The notes: a model not told the origin generated them from the letters alone. Positions 8,764 through 17,411 are shown, numbered from the stretch's first letter. The stretch is 64,000 nt of DNA from Pedobacter quisquiliarum (GCF_014642175.1 NZ_BMIL01000005.1:124001-188000), one strand, 5' to 3'. Numbers and translations are program-made.

Positions 8764-9519
8764 ATGAATAATCTTTTAACAGACAGAGCTTTTTGGGTGA
8801 ATTACTGGGAGCGCAAATCGGGTTTATCCATCAATGTGCCTGCCGATTATCTGTTTCATAAAGAACTGGGTACGATCATTAAGGAGCAACAGGTGCAAAC
8901 CGCTATAGAGTTGGGTGGCTTCCCGGGTTACTACGCGGTATTTCTTAAAAAGTACTTTAAACTGGATGTTACGCTTTTAGATTATTTTATTCATCCGCCG
9001 ATAACGCAATCCCTGCTGGCTGCTAATGGTTTGGGCGACCAGGATATCAAAGTAATTGAAACGGATCTCTTCAAGTATGTTCCTGAGCAGCAGTACGACC
9101 TGGTTTTGTCGTGTGGGCTCATCGAACATTTTGTGGATACCGCAGACATCATTAAGCGGCACATCAACTTTGTAAAACCTGGAGGCAGCCTGTTTATCAC
9201 CCTACCGAACTTTAACGCGCTGAACGGTTGGTTTCAGAAGCAGTTTGACCCTGAAAATTATAAGATTCACAACATCAGCTGCATGGATCCGGCATTGCTG
9301 GCCGGCATCTGCCGCCAAGCGGGACTTGAGGTTGTGCGAGCCGGGTATTATGGGCATTTCAGCATCTGGCTGGAGGATGAGAAAAATAAGCCAGCCATGG
9401 TCAAGCTGTTTAAAAAAGCGGTATGGACGGCTGGCAAGGTGTTTACAAAGGTGTTCCCCTTTAATTCGAAGCAACTCTCCCCGTACATCATTCTGGAGGC
9501 AAGGAAGCCGAAGGGATAA
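8764..9519 (+). CDS. Class I SAM-dependent methyltransferase
   Basis: This is a 251-residue Rossmann-fold methyltransferase. The SAM-binding motif I is AIELGGFPGYYAVFL. An acidic residue ends strand 2 (VTLLDYF), and VLSCGLIEHFVD with a PGG turn (FVKPGGSLFITLPN) corresponds to motifs II-III of the UbiE/Methyltransf-23 type. It is the only plus-strand gene in a cluster of minus-strand glycan genes and converges on the GT at 9535 with 15 nt between them. By context it probably methylates a glycan or glycan precursor. That is inference; the acceptor is unknown. Confidence 0.85.
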   Translation: MNNLLTDRAFWVNYWERKSGLSINVPADYLFHKELGTIIKEQQVQTAIELGGFPGYYAVFLKKYFKLDVTLLDYFIHPPITQSLLAANGLGDQDIKVIETDLFKYVPEQQYDLVLSCGLIEHFVDTADIIKRHINFVKPGGSLFITLPNFNALNGWFQKQFDPENYKIHNISCMDPALLAGICRQAGLEVVRAGYYGHFSIWLEDEKNKPAMVKLFKKAVWTAGKVFTKVFPFNSKQLSPYIILEARKPKG

Positions 9520-9526
9520 GTTCGGC
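9507..9526. terminator. Weak hairpin between convergent genes
   Basis: GCCGAA (9507-9512) pairs with TTCGGC (9521-9526) across the methyltransferase stop. Only a short T-rich stretch follows, so termination is uncertain. Confidence 0.35.
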
Positions 9527-9534
9527 TGAAATCT

Positions 9535-10434
9535 TTAGGATAGCTTTGCTCTCACAAAACGTACTATTCTGGCCCAATACGATCCCTTTCTGTGCGCCAG
9601 GAACTTCTTGATGGACTGATAAGCCACTGGATGTTCTTTGATGGTGGCGGGAAACTGACGGATTGGTCTCGGATTTACAATTACATTGTAGATGTCGTTC
9701 ATGCCGGAGTGCACCCCGGTGCCATCATGCCCGATGTTGTTGACCAGCGAATGCGAAGGATTTAGCGTTAAGCCACCTTTCAGGAATATCGAAGCATACC
9801 AGCGGATTGCCCAGGAGTTATTTTTCCCTTTCTTGAAATCCTGGATCTGCTTCCAGAAGTTCATGGTTTTATCGATGGAGAAATCATGGATCATCCTCGA
9901 ATCGAATTGCGGGATCAGCACATCAATATCCGGTTCAAACTGCTTCCATGCACGTTCCCAGGTTGCCCAGCCCCAACTCGTGGCTGCACGGTAGAAAAAG
10001 CTTTCCGGTAAGTTTGGCGTTTTTAGCGGATACATATAGGCGCCGATATGCATCACCTTATGTTCATAGCGGTAACGGTTCAGCGCTTCATTGAAATAGG
10101 TAAGCGTATGCGGGGAGGTCACCAGATCATCTTCGAAAACGATGACCTGCTTGTAATCATTGATAAGTTGCGTTACCCCTTCAATAATGGCATTGGCCAA
10201 TCCGGCATTTTCTTTACGCTGGATGATTTCTACAGATTTGAAGCCATCAACGGTTTTCAGAAATTCACGCACTTCCTGCACTTTGTCTTCATCGGCGGGC
10301 GACTTTGGGCCATCGGAAAAAATGAAAAGCCGGCTTTCTGCCGCAACCTCATTCTGCTGAAGGAACTTAATGGTCCTTTCGGTATGCTGCGGGCGGTTGT
10401 AGACAAATAATGCTATAGGAGCGAAATTTTGCAT
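9535..10434 (-). CDS. GT-A-fold glycosyltransferase (GNT-I/sugar transferase-like)
   Basis: This is a 299-residue protein beginning MQNFAPIALFVYNRPQHTERT, a pattern of Bacteroidota sugar transferases related to the GNT-I type. The metal-binding acidic motif is EDD at residues 101-103 (VIVFEDDLV), and a Trp-rich acceptor region (TSWGWATWERAW) follows near residue 150. It lacks a signal peptide and membrane helices. It is the last gene of the long minus-strand unit, 1 nt downstream of the methyltransferase at 10436. The donor sugar is unknown. Confidence 0.82.
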   Translation of the reverse strand: MQNFAPIALFVYNRPQHTERTIKFLQQNEVAAESRLFIFSDGPKSPADEDKVQEVREFLKTVDGFKSVEIIQRKENAGLANAIIEGVTQLINDYKQVIVFEDDLVTSPHTLTYFNEALNRYRYEHKVMHIGAYMYPLKTPNLPESFFYRAATSWGWATWERAWKQFEPDIDVLIPQFDSRMIHDFSIDKTMNFWKQIQDFKKGKNNSWAIRWYASIFLKGGLTLNPSHSLVNNIGHDGTGVHSGMNDIYNVIVNPRPIRQFPATIKEHPVAYQSIKKFLAHRKGSYWARIVRFVRAKLS

Positions 10435-10435
10435 C

Positions 10436-11197
10436 TTAAAATATTTGCAGGGTTTGACTTGAATTACTGGTTAATACGGTATAAGCATTGCCAAACTGCT
10501 CTTGCTTTTTCTTGCCCAGAATAGATCCGAACAGCTTTTTCAGGCGGTATTCCAATTCTATTTTAAGTACCCTGGTTAAGGTCTTTTTGTTTTTTTTATT
10601 CTCGAACTCGTTGAACTTGATCGTTGCGGTCGGCGTGAGCGAGGTTTTGTCGGCAACAACTTCTAAACCTTCAGTCTGAAGCAGAAAGCGGATCAAGGTT
10701 GGGGTGTACATGTTGATGTGCCCATAGTTCAGAAAGTGCTTCATTCTTTTGTCCACACCGAACCGATAATCCAGGGGCACCTCGATGACAATGTACTGCG
10801 CGACGCGTTTTAGTTCGCGGAGTAAAATGCGTTCATGCTCCACATGCTCTAGTACATGGGCGAGGATTACGAGGTCGAAATGCTGATCGGGGTAGGGGAT
10901 TTTATAGCCATCGAAGGAATCGACCGCCTTAAGCGATTTAAGTCTTCTGTTCTTAATCAATTCCACACCGGTGTCTGCAATTTCTAATGCATAGATTGCC
11001 GGAGAGAAGTTTGCCTGATCCAGGAAATGTAGAATGCTGCCATCGCCGGCGCCCACTTCCAGGACCGACTGTGGCTTTATGCTTTTGCAGACCTCCATGA
11101 TGTTTTTAGCCTTGGCACTTGCGCCAAGCATGCGCCAGGCTTCGTCGCTGGACTTATAAAACTCATTGTAGGCGCTTTTTACGTCTTCACTTAACAT
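10436..11197 (-). CDS. Class I SAM-dependent methyltransferase
   Basis: This is a 253-residue methyltransferase of the Methyltransf-11/23 type. Motif I is SVLEVGAGDGSILHFL. The post-I acidic residue is in IYALEIADTG, and FDLVILAHVLEHVEHE is the characteristic H-V-L-E-H motif. The gene lies 8 nt after the next methyltransferase and 1 nt before the GT, so it is co-transcribed. Context suggests methylation of a surface glycan or its lipid carrier. The acceptor is not determinable. Confidence 0.87.
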   Translation of the reverse strand: MLSEDVKSAYNEFYKSSDEAWRMLGASAKAKNIMEVCKSIKPQSVLEVGAGDGSILHFLDQANFSPAIYALEIADTGVELIKNRRLKSLKAVDSFDGYKIPYPDQHFDLVILAHVLEHVEHERILLRELKRVAQYIVIEVPLDYRFGVDKRMKHFLNYGHINMYTPTLIRFLLQTEGLEVVADKTSLTPTATIKFNEFENKKNKKTLTRVLKIELEYRLKKLFGSILGKKKQEQFGNAYTVLTSNSSQTLQIF

Positions 11198-11205
11198 AGG
11201 AATGC

Positions 11206-11853
11206 TTAGATGGAAAGGCAGTTATCTGCTTTATAGAAGACTGAAGTTGCTTTCAGGTAGAACAACCCCGGTGAGATGCCACTGAAGGATAATTCTTTAA
11301 AGCCGGCTTGTTTCAGCAAAATCCGTGCATCGTTATAGGCTGCCCTTTCGGAATCGTCAAGCACGATTACACCTTTCTCGCTCAGCGCGGCAAGGCTATG
11401 TTTGCAGCAGTTCACGCGGTCTCTGCCATCCACGATAATGATGTCGAACTTCTCGTTAAGTAGCGAGGCCTTGCGGGCATATTCCCCATCGGTGCTCAAC
11501 AGCGTATAGATCATTTCAGCATTATCCGGCTTACTGCCTACAATCTTCTTGTACCATTCTTCATCATGTTCTACCGACACGACCCTGCGTACCTGCTTTG
11601 CATAAAAGAGGGTGGAGCTGCCGGAGCCATATTCAAAAACGACAAGATTCTTGTTGAGTCTGCCCTTGATGAAGTCGATAAACGAATAGGTTACCCAAGG
11701 AATCGGATCACCGTTGCCATCAATGGCCTGCTGCTCGTCAAAGGCACGAAACCAGCCGATGCTATTCAGGTAACCTTTATGCCCGTAAGATAGTAAGGCT
11801 TTCAACCGGCGCGGTTTAGCCAGTAACGTCGTTAATGCTTTAAGTGTGCTCAA
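11206..11853 (-). CDS. Class I SAM-dependent methyltransferase-like protein
   Basis: This is a 215-residue Rossmann-fold protein. The motif I-like sequence is VFEYGSGSSTLFYA, and an acidic residue follows in VVSVEHDEEWY. The third strand is FDIIIVDGRDRVNCC and the fourth VIVLDDSER, as in FkbM- or TylF-related methyltransferases. The start is TTG at 11851-11853 within TTGA, overlapping the TGA stop of the upstream flippase gene by 4 nt. This implies translational coupling. Catalytic activity is inferred from the fold only. Confidence 0.75.
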   Translation of the reverse strand: MSTLKALTTLLAKPRRLKALLSYGHKGYLNSIGWFRAFDEQQAIDGNGDPIPWVTYSFIDFIKGRLNKNLVVFEYGSGSSTLFYAKQVRRVVSVEHDEEWYKKIVGSKPDNAEMIYTLLSTDGEYARKASLLNEKFDIIIVDGRDRVNCCKHSLAALSEKGVIVLDDSERAAYNDARILLKQAGFKELSFSGISPGLFYLKATSVFYKADNCLSI

Positions 11854-13172
11854 GATTTAAATATTTTTTGTGCCGCAGAAATCAAAAATAAGGATTTTAA
11901 CATCATAATGCCTTGCTGCCTGGTCTCCCGTAAAAATAAAAGATAAAAGGTTGAAAACATACAGGCAATCAATGTTGCGATAGACGCACCCAAGCCCCCG
12001 TACAGCGGAATTAACCACAAGTTTAGGACCACATTAAGTACAGCACCCAGGGCCGTGCGCTGAAAGGAGACCAAGGTATAGCCCTCTGCAAGCAGGTATT
12101 GTGTGCTTGCACTGCCTAAAAACACAAAAACGCCCGACCAGATGTGTATGGCCAGCATAGGTCCCGCCCCTTCAAATTGGTTACTTCTGTATAGCAGACT
12201 AATGATATCGGAACCAAAAAAGCTGATGAATAAGGCCACAGGAAGGCTGATAAAGATCAACAGATCGTAGAGATTCCCCATACGTTTGTTGTAGCGCTCC
12301 AGGTCTGTTCTTCGCGCATGAATGATGGCGGGGAAGACGGAGGTGACAATGGCCACAGGTATGAAATACCAGGCTTCGCTGAGTTTTGCCGCTGCGGCAT
12401 AGATACCCACCTCGGCACTGCCGACGGTCTTTAGCATCACCTGATCGATCTTCATGTAAATGGAAACCATCACCGCAGAGAGGATCAAAGGAAAAGATTG
12501 CTTAAGCAGCGACTTTGCCCGATCCATTTTAAAGTACCAGTTCCGCATGCTTAAGCCACGAAGGTGGTACATCCAGACGAGCCCCGCAGCAAGGATGAAG
12601 CCGTCGAAGCAAAGCGCAACGGCGAAATAGATGACTGGAAGGCCGTAAACCACCAACAGCACTTTTACAACTGCGGAGATGATGACACAGATGTTCTGCA
12701 CCTGGACTACGTATTTCGAAGCCACCTGCGACTGGAAGTAGGAGTCGATGACGTTGAAGGACTTGAAGAAGGACGCAAAGGCGAGGAAGAACACGATCCA
12801 GGTAAGGCTACTGTCGTGGTTCCCTGAAAAATGGTGGAAAACGATGTATATCAGCACAGACAATGGCACCAGTATTAAGTTGACGCCGATCCGCATGTAT
12901 AAGGAAGTGCCCAGAATCTCGTCTTTCTTGTCTGGCTGCTGGATAATTTCGCGTATGATGAAGCTGTCTAGGCCCAGTGTGCCGACTGCAGCAATGATTG
13001 CTGTCAGGGCGTCTGCAAAACTCAGGTCGCCGAAAGAGATGGCGCCAAGGTAATTTGCAGTAACCAGGTTAATGACCATGCTTAGGATCTTGCCAAACAT
13101 CAGCCAACCTGTATTCTTTAAGTATTTCTGGAAAGCAGCTTCATCAAAGCCCTTAATTCCGGGGATCTTCAT
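11850..13172 (-). CDS. Wzx-type oligosaccharide flippase
   Basis: This is a 440-residue polytopic membrane protein of the MOP/polysaccharide transporter superfamily. It begins with a cytoplasmic amphipathic stretch and then the family pattern NTGWLMFGKILSMVINLVTANYLG, and the hydrophobic pattern fits 12 or more helices. Wzx flippases move undecaprenyl-diphosphate-linked oligosaccharides across the inner membrane. It overlaps the DinB-like gene upstream by 4 nt (ATGA) and the methyltransferase downstream by 4 nt. No polymerase gene is visible in this cluster, so the product may be a short oligosaccharide or the polymerase may lie elsewhere. Confidence 0.9.
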   Translation of the reverse strand: MKIPGIKGFDEAAFQKYLKNTGWLMFGKILSMVINLVTANYLGAISFGDLSFADALTAIIAAVGTLGLDSFIIREIIQQPDKKDEILGTSLYMRIGVNLILVPLSVLIYIVFHHFSGNHDSSLTWIVFFLAFASFFKSFNVIDSYFQSQVASKYVVQVQNICVIISAVVKVLLVVYGLPVIYFAVALCFDGFILAAGLVWMYHLRGLSMRNWYFKMDRAKSLLKQSFPLILSAVMVSIYMKIDQVMLKTVGSAEVGIYAAAAKLSEAWYFIPVAIVTSVFPAIIHARRTDLERYNKRMGNLYDLLIFISLPVALFISFFGSDIISLLYRSNQFEGAGPMLAIHIWSGVFVFLGSASTQYLLAEGYTLVSFQRTALGAVLNVVLNLWLIPLYGGLGASIATLIACMFSTFYLLFLRETRQQGIMMLKSLFLISAAQKIFKS

Positions 13173-13702
13173 GGGCGCAAAGATGTGAAATTATCTTGCC
13201 TTGCGATTCTGCTGAGTTGCTTTAGGTGATGTTTAAGGTGGATTTCTGTAAATCGTAACCACTGCAGGGCATTTAGATAGCCAAGTCTTGGATGGGCAGT
13301 TTTCAGCAGTGGATTTGCCTGTATAACTTTTTCTTCATACTGTTCAAGCTTAAGCTCGAAGGCATTGATAAGCTGTGTAGCCTCCTCGATGCTGATTTTC
13401 CGGACGCTGGATTCAAATTGTCGGGGCACCTTGAACTTCATGAGCGGCGGAAAGGCACCGAAGAATAGGATGGCCCGCGTAATGAAGTGCGTAGGCCTTG
13501 GTTTCGCATCGGGCGAAAGGCAGCGGTCGATGGCATCCAGCGATAGGATGCTTAAATCGAAAATGTGCGCATACACTTCCGAGTACGACCAGCCTCCGGC
13601 TGTAGGGGTGCTGACGAAAGTAGCTGCTGTAACGGCCTTGAGCCGGTTCCGGTAAGCGGCCGTAGTTGCCTGAATGGACGTGATAAGACCTGCTGCTTTC
13701 AT
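13169..13702 (-). CDS. DinB-family protein
   Basis: This is a 177-residue four-helix-bundle protein of the DinB/YfiT superfamily. His46 (SEVYAHIFDL) and the C-terminal His155 and His158/159 (EIHLKHHLKQL) match the usual three-histidine metal site. Family members include metal-dependent thiol S-transferases, but most have no known substrate. It sits between the HAD phosphatase and the flippase, overlapping the flippase start by ATGA. It is thus translated from the same message as glycan genes. No functional link is evident from sequence. Confidence 0.8.
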   Translation of the reverse strand: MKAAGLITSIQATTAAYRNRLKAVTAATFVSTPTAGGWSYSEVYAHIFDLSILSLDAIDRCLSPDAKPRPTHFITRAILFFGAFPPLMKFKVPRQFESSVRKISIEEATQLINAFELKLEQYEEKVIQANPLLKTAHPRLGYLNALQWLRFTEIHLKHHLKQLSRIARQDNFTSLRP

Positions 13703-13714
13703 ATGGGCGGTTGA

Positions 13715-14404
13715 TTAGAAATGTAAGAGCAGCTCTTCCAGATGATAAATCTCACGCTGTACGTCTGCCGGTTTTTCTTTCTTCAATGGATTGAAAAAGA
13801 TGGCATCCATACCGAAGTTCTGGGCACCATAGATATCTGCTTCGAGGCTGTCGCCAATCATGATGCTTTCAGCCTTGCTGGCTTTTGCCTGATCCAGGGC
13901 GTATTGAAAAACAGCCTGATTTGGTTTGTTATATCCGACATCTTCGGAGATGATGACGTTCTGGAAGTAGGGGTTCAGGCCGGAGAGGTTCATTTTGGTA
14001 ATTGTGGTCTCCTTAAAGCCGTTGGTGATGATGTGTAAGGCATATCGCTGCTGCAGGTATTCAAGTACCTTCAGGGAGCCTTCAAAGAGATTGGTTTTAG
14101 TGGGGCTCAAGCGTACATAATCCTCTTCAAACTGGACAGGCACGAGTTCCGGGACAATGCCCATCTGTACGAAAGTTCTTTTGAAGCGTTCTGCGCGGAG
14201 GATCTCTTTGGTAATTTTGCCTAGGTGGTAATCCGCCCAAAGGGCATGGTTATTCAGCGTGTAGTTGAGGATGAACTCATCTGCGGAGCTGAGGCCAAGT
14301 GTATCCAGCTTGTAGTGCTGGTACAACTCCATGAGGGTTTCTTCGGCATTTTTATCGAAATCCCAGATGGTATGATCCAGGTCAAAGAAGATGTGTTTTT
14401 TCAT
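13715..14404 (-). CDS. yjjG: HAD-family pyrimidine nucleotidase YjjG-like
   Basis: This is a 229-residue HAD hydrolase of the YjjG type, which dephosphorylates non-canonical pyrimidine nucleoside monophosphates. The nucleophile motif is FFDLDHTIWDFD at the N-terminus, motif II is HIITNGFKET, and the acidic motif IV is MIGDSLEADIYGA. The ATG overlaps the upp stop by one base (TAATG), so the two pyrimidine-salvage genes are coupled. A 12-nt gap separates it from the DinB gene. YjjG is preferred over generic HAD because of the motif context and the upp neighbour. Confidence 0.85.
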   Translation of the reverse strand: MKKHIFFDLDHTIWDFDKNAEETLMELYQHYKLDTLGLSSADEFILNYTLNNHALWADYHLGKITKEILRAERFKRTFVQMGIVPELVPVQFEEDYVRLSPTKTNLFEGSLKVLEYLQQRYALHIITNGFKETTITKMNLSGLNPYFQNVIISEDVGYNKPNQAVFQYALDQAKASKAESIMIGDSLEADIYGAQNFGMDAIFFNPLKKEKPADVQREIYHLEELLLHF

Positions 14405-15048
14405 TATAGTTTCTTGCCAAATGCCAGATCACCAGCATCACCCAGGCCGGGTACAATGTAGGATTTGCTGGTCATTTCCTCATCAATTGCACCGACCCAC
14501 AACTTCGCAGAAGGTAAATTCGCCTGTATGTGGCGGATGCCTTCAGCACTTGCAATAAGTCCGACAATATGCAGTTCCTTAACCTTAAATCTGGCCAGCA
14601 GCTCTTTGCAGCACATAACCATGCTTAAGCCCGTGGCAAGCATGGGATCTGACATGATTAAAATGCGGTCGTTAAGGTCGGGGGTAGAGATGTTTTCGAT
14701 CTGGATGGTGAAAGCGCCGCTGCTATGCACTTTGCGGTAAGCGGAGACGAATACAGAATCCGACAGGTCGAAAACGTTTAACATGCCGGTATGCAGGGGT
14801 AAGCCGGCGCGGAGAATGGTTCCTAAAACAGGGGTGTAGAGCAGGGATTTGGTGTTTGCAAAGCCCAGGGGCGTCTGCGTTTCCCGATCGACATACTTCA
14901 GCGTTTTGCTGATTTCAAAAGCAAAGAATTCACCAAGGCGCTCCAGGTTTCTTCTGAAGCGTGCCGGATCACGTTGAATATCAACGTCCCTTAGTTCAGC
15001 GATATAGGTGTTTGCAATGGAATTTATTTTGTTTAATTCGAACATCAT
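14404..15048 (-). CDS. upp: Uracil phosphoribosyltransferase
   Basis: The enzyme converts uracil and PRPP to UMP (pyrimidine salvage, cytoplasm). The protein has the Bacteroidota-type N-terminus MMFELNKINSIANTYIAELRDVD and the PRPP loop ILIMSDPMLATGLS. The C-terminus PGLGDAGDLAFG binds uracil. I start it at the ATG at 15048 (214 residues); the longer frame to 15096 adds a non-conserved hydrophobic extension. It is the first gene of a minus-strand run continuing through yjjG, dinB-like, wzx, two methyltransferases and a GT with gaps of 12 nt or less. A TACCTTTA element at 15057-15064 may be its promoter. Confidence 0.93.
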   Translation of the reverse strand: MMFELNKINSIANTYIAELRDVDIQRDPARFRRNLERLGEFFAFEISKTLKYVDRETQTPLGFANTKSLLYTPVLGTILRAGLPLHTGMLNVFDLSDSVFVSAYRKVHSSGAFTIQIENISTPDLNDRILIMSDPMLATGLSMVMCCKELLARFKVKELHIVGLIASAEGIRHIQANLPSAKLWVGAIDEEMTSKSYIVPGLGDAGDLAFGKKL

Positions 15049-15111
15049 AGGCGCAGTAAAGGTACCTAAAATTAGGATATTAAGACGATATTCCAATATC
15101 CCAATAATCCT

Positions 15112-15119
15112 TATCTTTG
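15112..15119 (+). promoter_or_regulatory. Promoter element of uvrB, close to the start codon
   Basis: TATCTTTG ends 7 nt before the uvrB ATG, so transcription would begin at or next to the start codon. An inverted repeat GATATT-CC-AATATC (15087-15100) just upstream might be an operator. Confidence 0.6.
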
Positions 15120-15126
15120 ATTACCT

Positions 15127-17163
15127 ATGAAATTTAAACTCGTATCAAATTATAAGCCCACCGGTGATCAGCCAAATGCAATCAAGCAACTGGTGGAGGG
15201 TGTAAATAATAACGAACATTACCAGACTTTACTCGGGGTGACAGGCTCGGGAAAGACTTTTACCGTTGCAAATGTTATTGAGCAGACGCAAAAGCCAACG
15301 CTGATCTTGAGTCACAACAAGACCCTTGCGGCGCAGCTTTACGGAGAGTTTAAGCAGTTTTTCCCGGATAATGCAGTAAACTACTTCGTTTCTTACTACG
15401 ATTACTATCAGCCGGAGGCTTATATGCCCAGCAGCAACACTTATATAGAGAAAGATTTAAGCATCAACGAGGAAATCGAAAAGCTTCGGCTTCGCACGAC
15501 TTCCGCACTAATGTCGGGCCGCAGGGATGTGATCGTTGTTTCCTCCATATCCTGTATTTACGGTATGGGGAACCCGGAAGACTTCTCGAGATCGGTGTTT
15601 CGTTTTGCGGTCGGCACGCGCGTGTCCCGGAATACTTTTTTACATAGTCTGGTTGAAATCCTTTATGCAAGGACCATCAATGATTTTAAGCGCGGAACGT
15701 TCCGCGTAAAAGGGGATACGGTAGATGTATACCCGGCCTATCTGGATAATGCTTACCGGATCTCGTTTTTCGGTGATGACATTGAAGAGTTATCGGTCAT
15801 TGATCCCGTTTCCGGGAAGACCCTGGAGAAGCTGGAAGACATGGCGATTTACCCGGCCAACCTTTTCGTGACGCCGAAAGATCGTTTTAATTCATCCATC
15901 TGGGGGATTCAGGAGGAGCTTGAGATCCGTAAAAACCAGTTGATTGGTGACCGGCAGCTGCTGGAAGCCAAGCGCCTTGAAGAGCGTGTGAACTTCGATA
16001 TTGAAATGATGAAGGAGCTGGGATATTGTTCCGGTATTGAGAACTATTCGAGGTTTTTTGATGGCCGCTCACCTGGCATGCGCCCCTTCTGTTTGCTCGA
16101 TTATTTTCCAGATGATTACCTTATGGTGATTGATGAGAGCCACGTTACGGTCCCGCAAATCCGGGCTATGTACGGTGGTGACCGCTCCAGGAAGATGTCG
16201 CTGGTAGAATATGGCTTCCGCTTACCTTCTGCGTTGGACAATCGCCCCTTGAATTTCGATGAATTTGAAAGACTTGCGCCGCAGACCATCTATGTTAGTG
16301 CGACACCTGCGGATTATGAATTACAGAAGTCTGAAGGTATCGTTATTGAGCAGGTGATCCGGCCAACGGGGCTGCTGGATCCGGAGATTGAGGTACGACC
16401 CGCCATTAATCAGGTGGATGATCTGCTGGATGAAGTGCATAAAACCATCAAAATGGGTGACCGGGTGCTGGTGACCACGCTGACCAAACGTATGGCAGAA
16501 GAGCTGACCAAGTATATGGACCGGCTGAACATTAAGGTTCGGTACATCCACTCGGAAGTGAAGACGCTGGAGCGTGTGGAGATTCTGCGTGGCTTAAGGC
16601 TGGGTGAGTTTGACGTGCTGATTGGCATTAACCTGCTGCGGGAAGGTCTGGATTTACCGGAGGTATCTTTAGTAGCGATTCTGGATGCAGATAAAGAAGG
16701 CTTTCTAAGATCTGAGCGTTCCCTGATTCAAACCATTGGCCGTGCCGCAAGGAACGACCGTGGCCGTGTGATCATGTATGCGGATAGCATAACTGAATCT
16801 ATGGAGAAGACCATAGAAGAGACCATGCGACGTCGCGAGCGCCAGATTGCGCATAACCTGGAGATGGGCATTGTGCCGAAAACCGTAGGGAAGTCGCGCG
16901 AAGCCATCATGGAGCAAACATCCATGTTGAACTTTGCGGATAAGAATGAAAGCGCAAAAGCTTACGTGGAGTTTGATGATGTGAGTCTTGCTGCGGATCC
17001 GATTGTGCAATACATGAGCAAGCCGGAGATGCAAAAGGCCATTGATAAGACGAAAAAGGATATGGCAAAGGCAGCGAAGGACATGGACTTCCTGCTGGCC
17101 GCAAGATTGCGGGATGAGATGTTTGCCATGGAGAAAATATTTGAAGAGCGATTTGCAAAATAG
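15127..17163 (+). CDS. uvrB: Excinuclease ABC subunit UvrB
   Basis: UvrB is the damage-verification helicase of nucleotide excision repair, working with UvrA and UvrC. The 678 residues match the family length. Walker A is GVTGSGKT at 37-44, the beta-hairpin region YYDYYQPEAYMPSS is near 90-105, and the DESH box is in MVIDESHVTVPQ. Helicase motif VI is QTIGRAARN. The C-terminal UVR domain binds UvrC. The start is the usual MKFKLVSNYKPTGDQP. It may be transcribed leaderless (see promoter). YwbE follows by 2 nt. Confidence 0.98.
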   Translation: MKFKLVSNYKPTGDQPNAIKQLVEGVNNNEHYQTLLGVTGSGKTFTVANVIEQTQKPTLILSHNKTLAAQLYGEFKQFFPDNAVNYFVSYYDYYQPEAYMPSSNTYIEKDLSINEEIEKLRLRTTSALMSGRRDVIVVSSISCIYGMGNPEDFSRSVFRFAVGTRVSRNTFLHSLVEILYARTINDFKRGTFRVKGDTVDVYPAYLDNAYRISFFGDDIEELSVIDPVSGKTLEKLEDMAIYPANLFVTPKDRFNSSIWGIQEELEIRKNQLIGDRQLLEAKRLEERVNFDIEMMKELGYCSGIENYSRFFDGRSPGMRPFCLLDYFPDDYLMVIDESHVTVPQIRAMYGGDRSRKMSLVEYGFRLPSALDNRPLNFDEFERLAPQTIYVSATPADYELQKSEGIVIEQVIRPTGLLDPEIEVRPAINQVDDLLDEVHKTIKMGDRVLVTTLTKRMAEELTKYMDRLNIKVRYIHSEVKTLERVEILRGLRLGEFDVLIGINLLREGLDLPEVSLVAILDADKEGFLRSERSLIQTIGRAARNDRGRVIMYADSITESMEKTIEETMRRRERQIAHNLEMGIVPKTVGKSREAIMEQTSMLNFADKNESAKAYVEFDDVSLAADPIVQYMSKPEMQKAIDKTKKDMAKAAKDMDFLLAARLRDEMFAMEKIFEERFAK

Positions 17164-17165
17164 AA

Positions 17166-17366
17166 ATGGACGGAAGGAATAGAAAAGACGTTTATCCCGG
17201 ATTGGCGGTAAACATTATACTTAAAAAAGATCAGCGTACCGGAAAGTTGACGGAGGGGATTGTAGCAAATCTTTTAACCTCAGCGCCTTACCATTCCCGG
17301 GGGATTAAAGTTCGACTGGAAGATGGGCAAGTTGGACGCGTAGCGGAGATCCTGGATGAAGACTAA
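17166..17366 (+). CDS. YwbE family protein (DUF2196)
   Basis: This is a 66-residue protein matching the small YwbE family: GLAVNIILKKDQRTGKLTEG, then a central VANLLTSAPYHSRGIKVRL and a C-terminal GRVAEIL. Members are widespread and of unknown function; the fold is probably an SH3-like beta barrel. It starts 2 nt after the uvrB stop and is probably co-transcribed with it. An inverted repeat begins 1 nt after its stop. Confidence 0.88.
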   Translation: MDGRNRKDVYPGLAVNIILKKDQRTGKLTEGIVANLLTSAPYHSRGIKVRLEDGQVGRVAEILDED

Positions 17367-17367
17367 C

Positions 17368-17411
17368 ATGGAGATTTATTGCGTATGTAATCATTATGCA
17401 ATAAATTCCAT
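17368..17411. repeat. Imperfect inverted repeat after YwbE
   Basis: ATGGAGATTTATTGC (17368-17382) pairs with GCAATAAATTCCAT (17398-17411), leaving one bulged base and a 15-nt loop. There is no T tract, so it may be a processing or binding site rather than a classic terminator. Confidence 0.6.
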
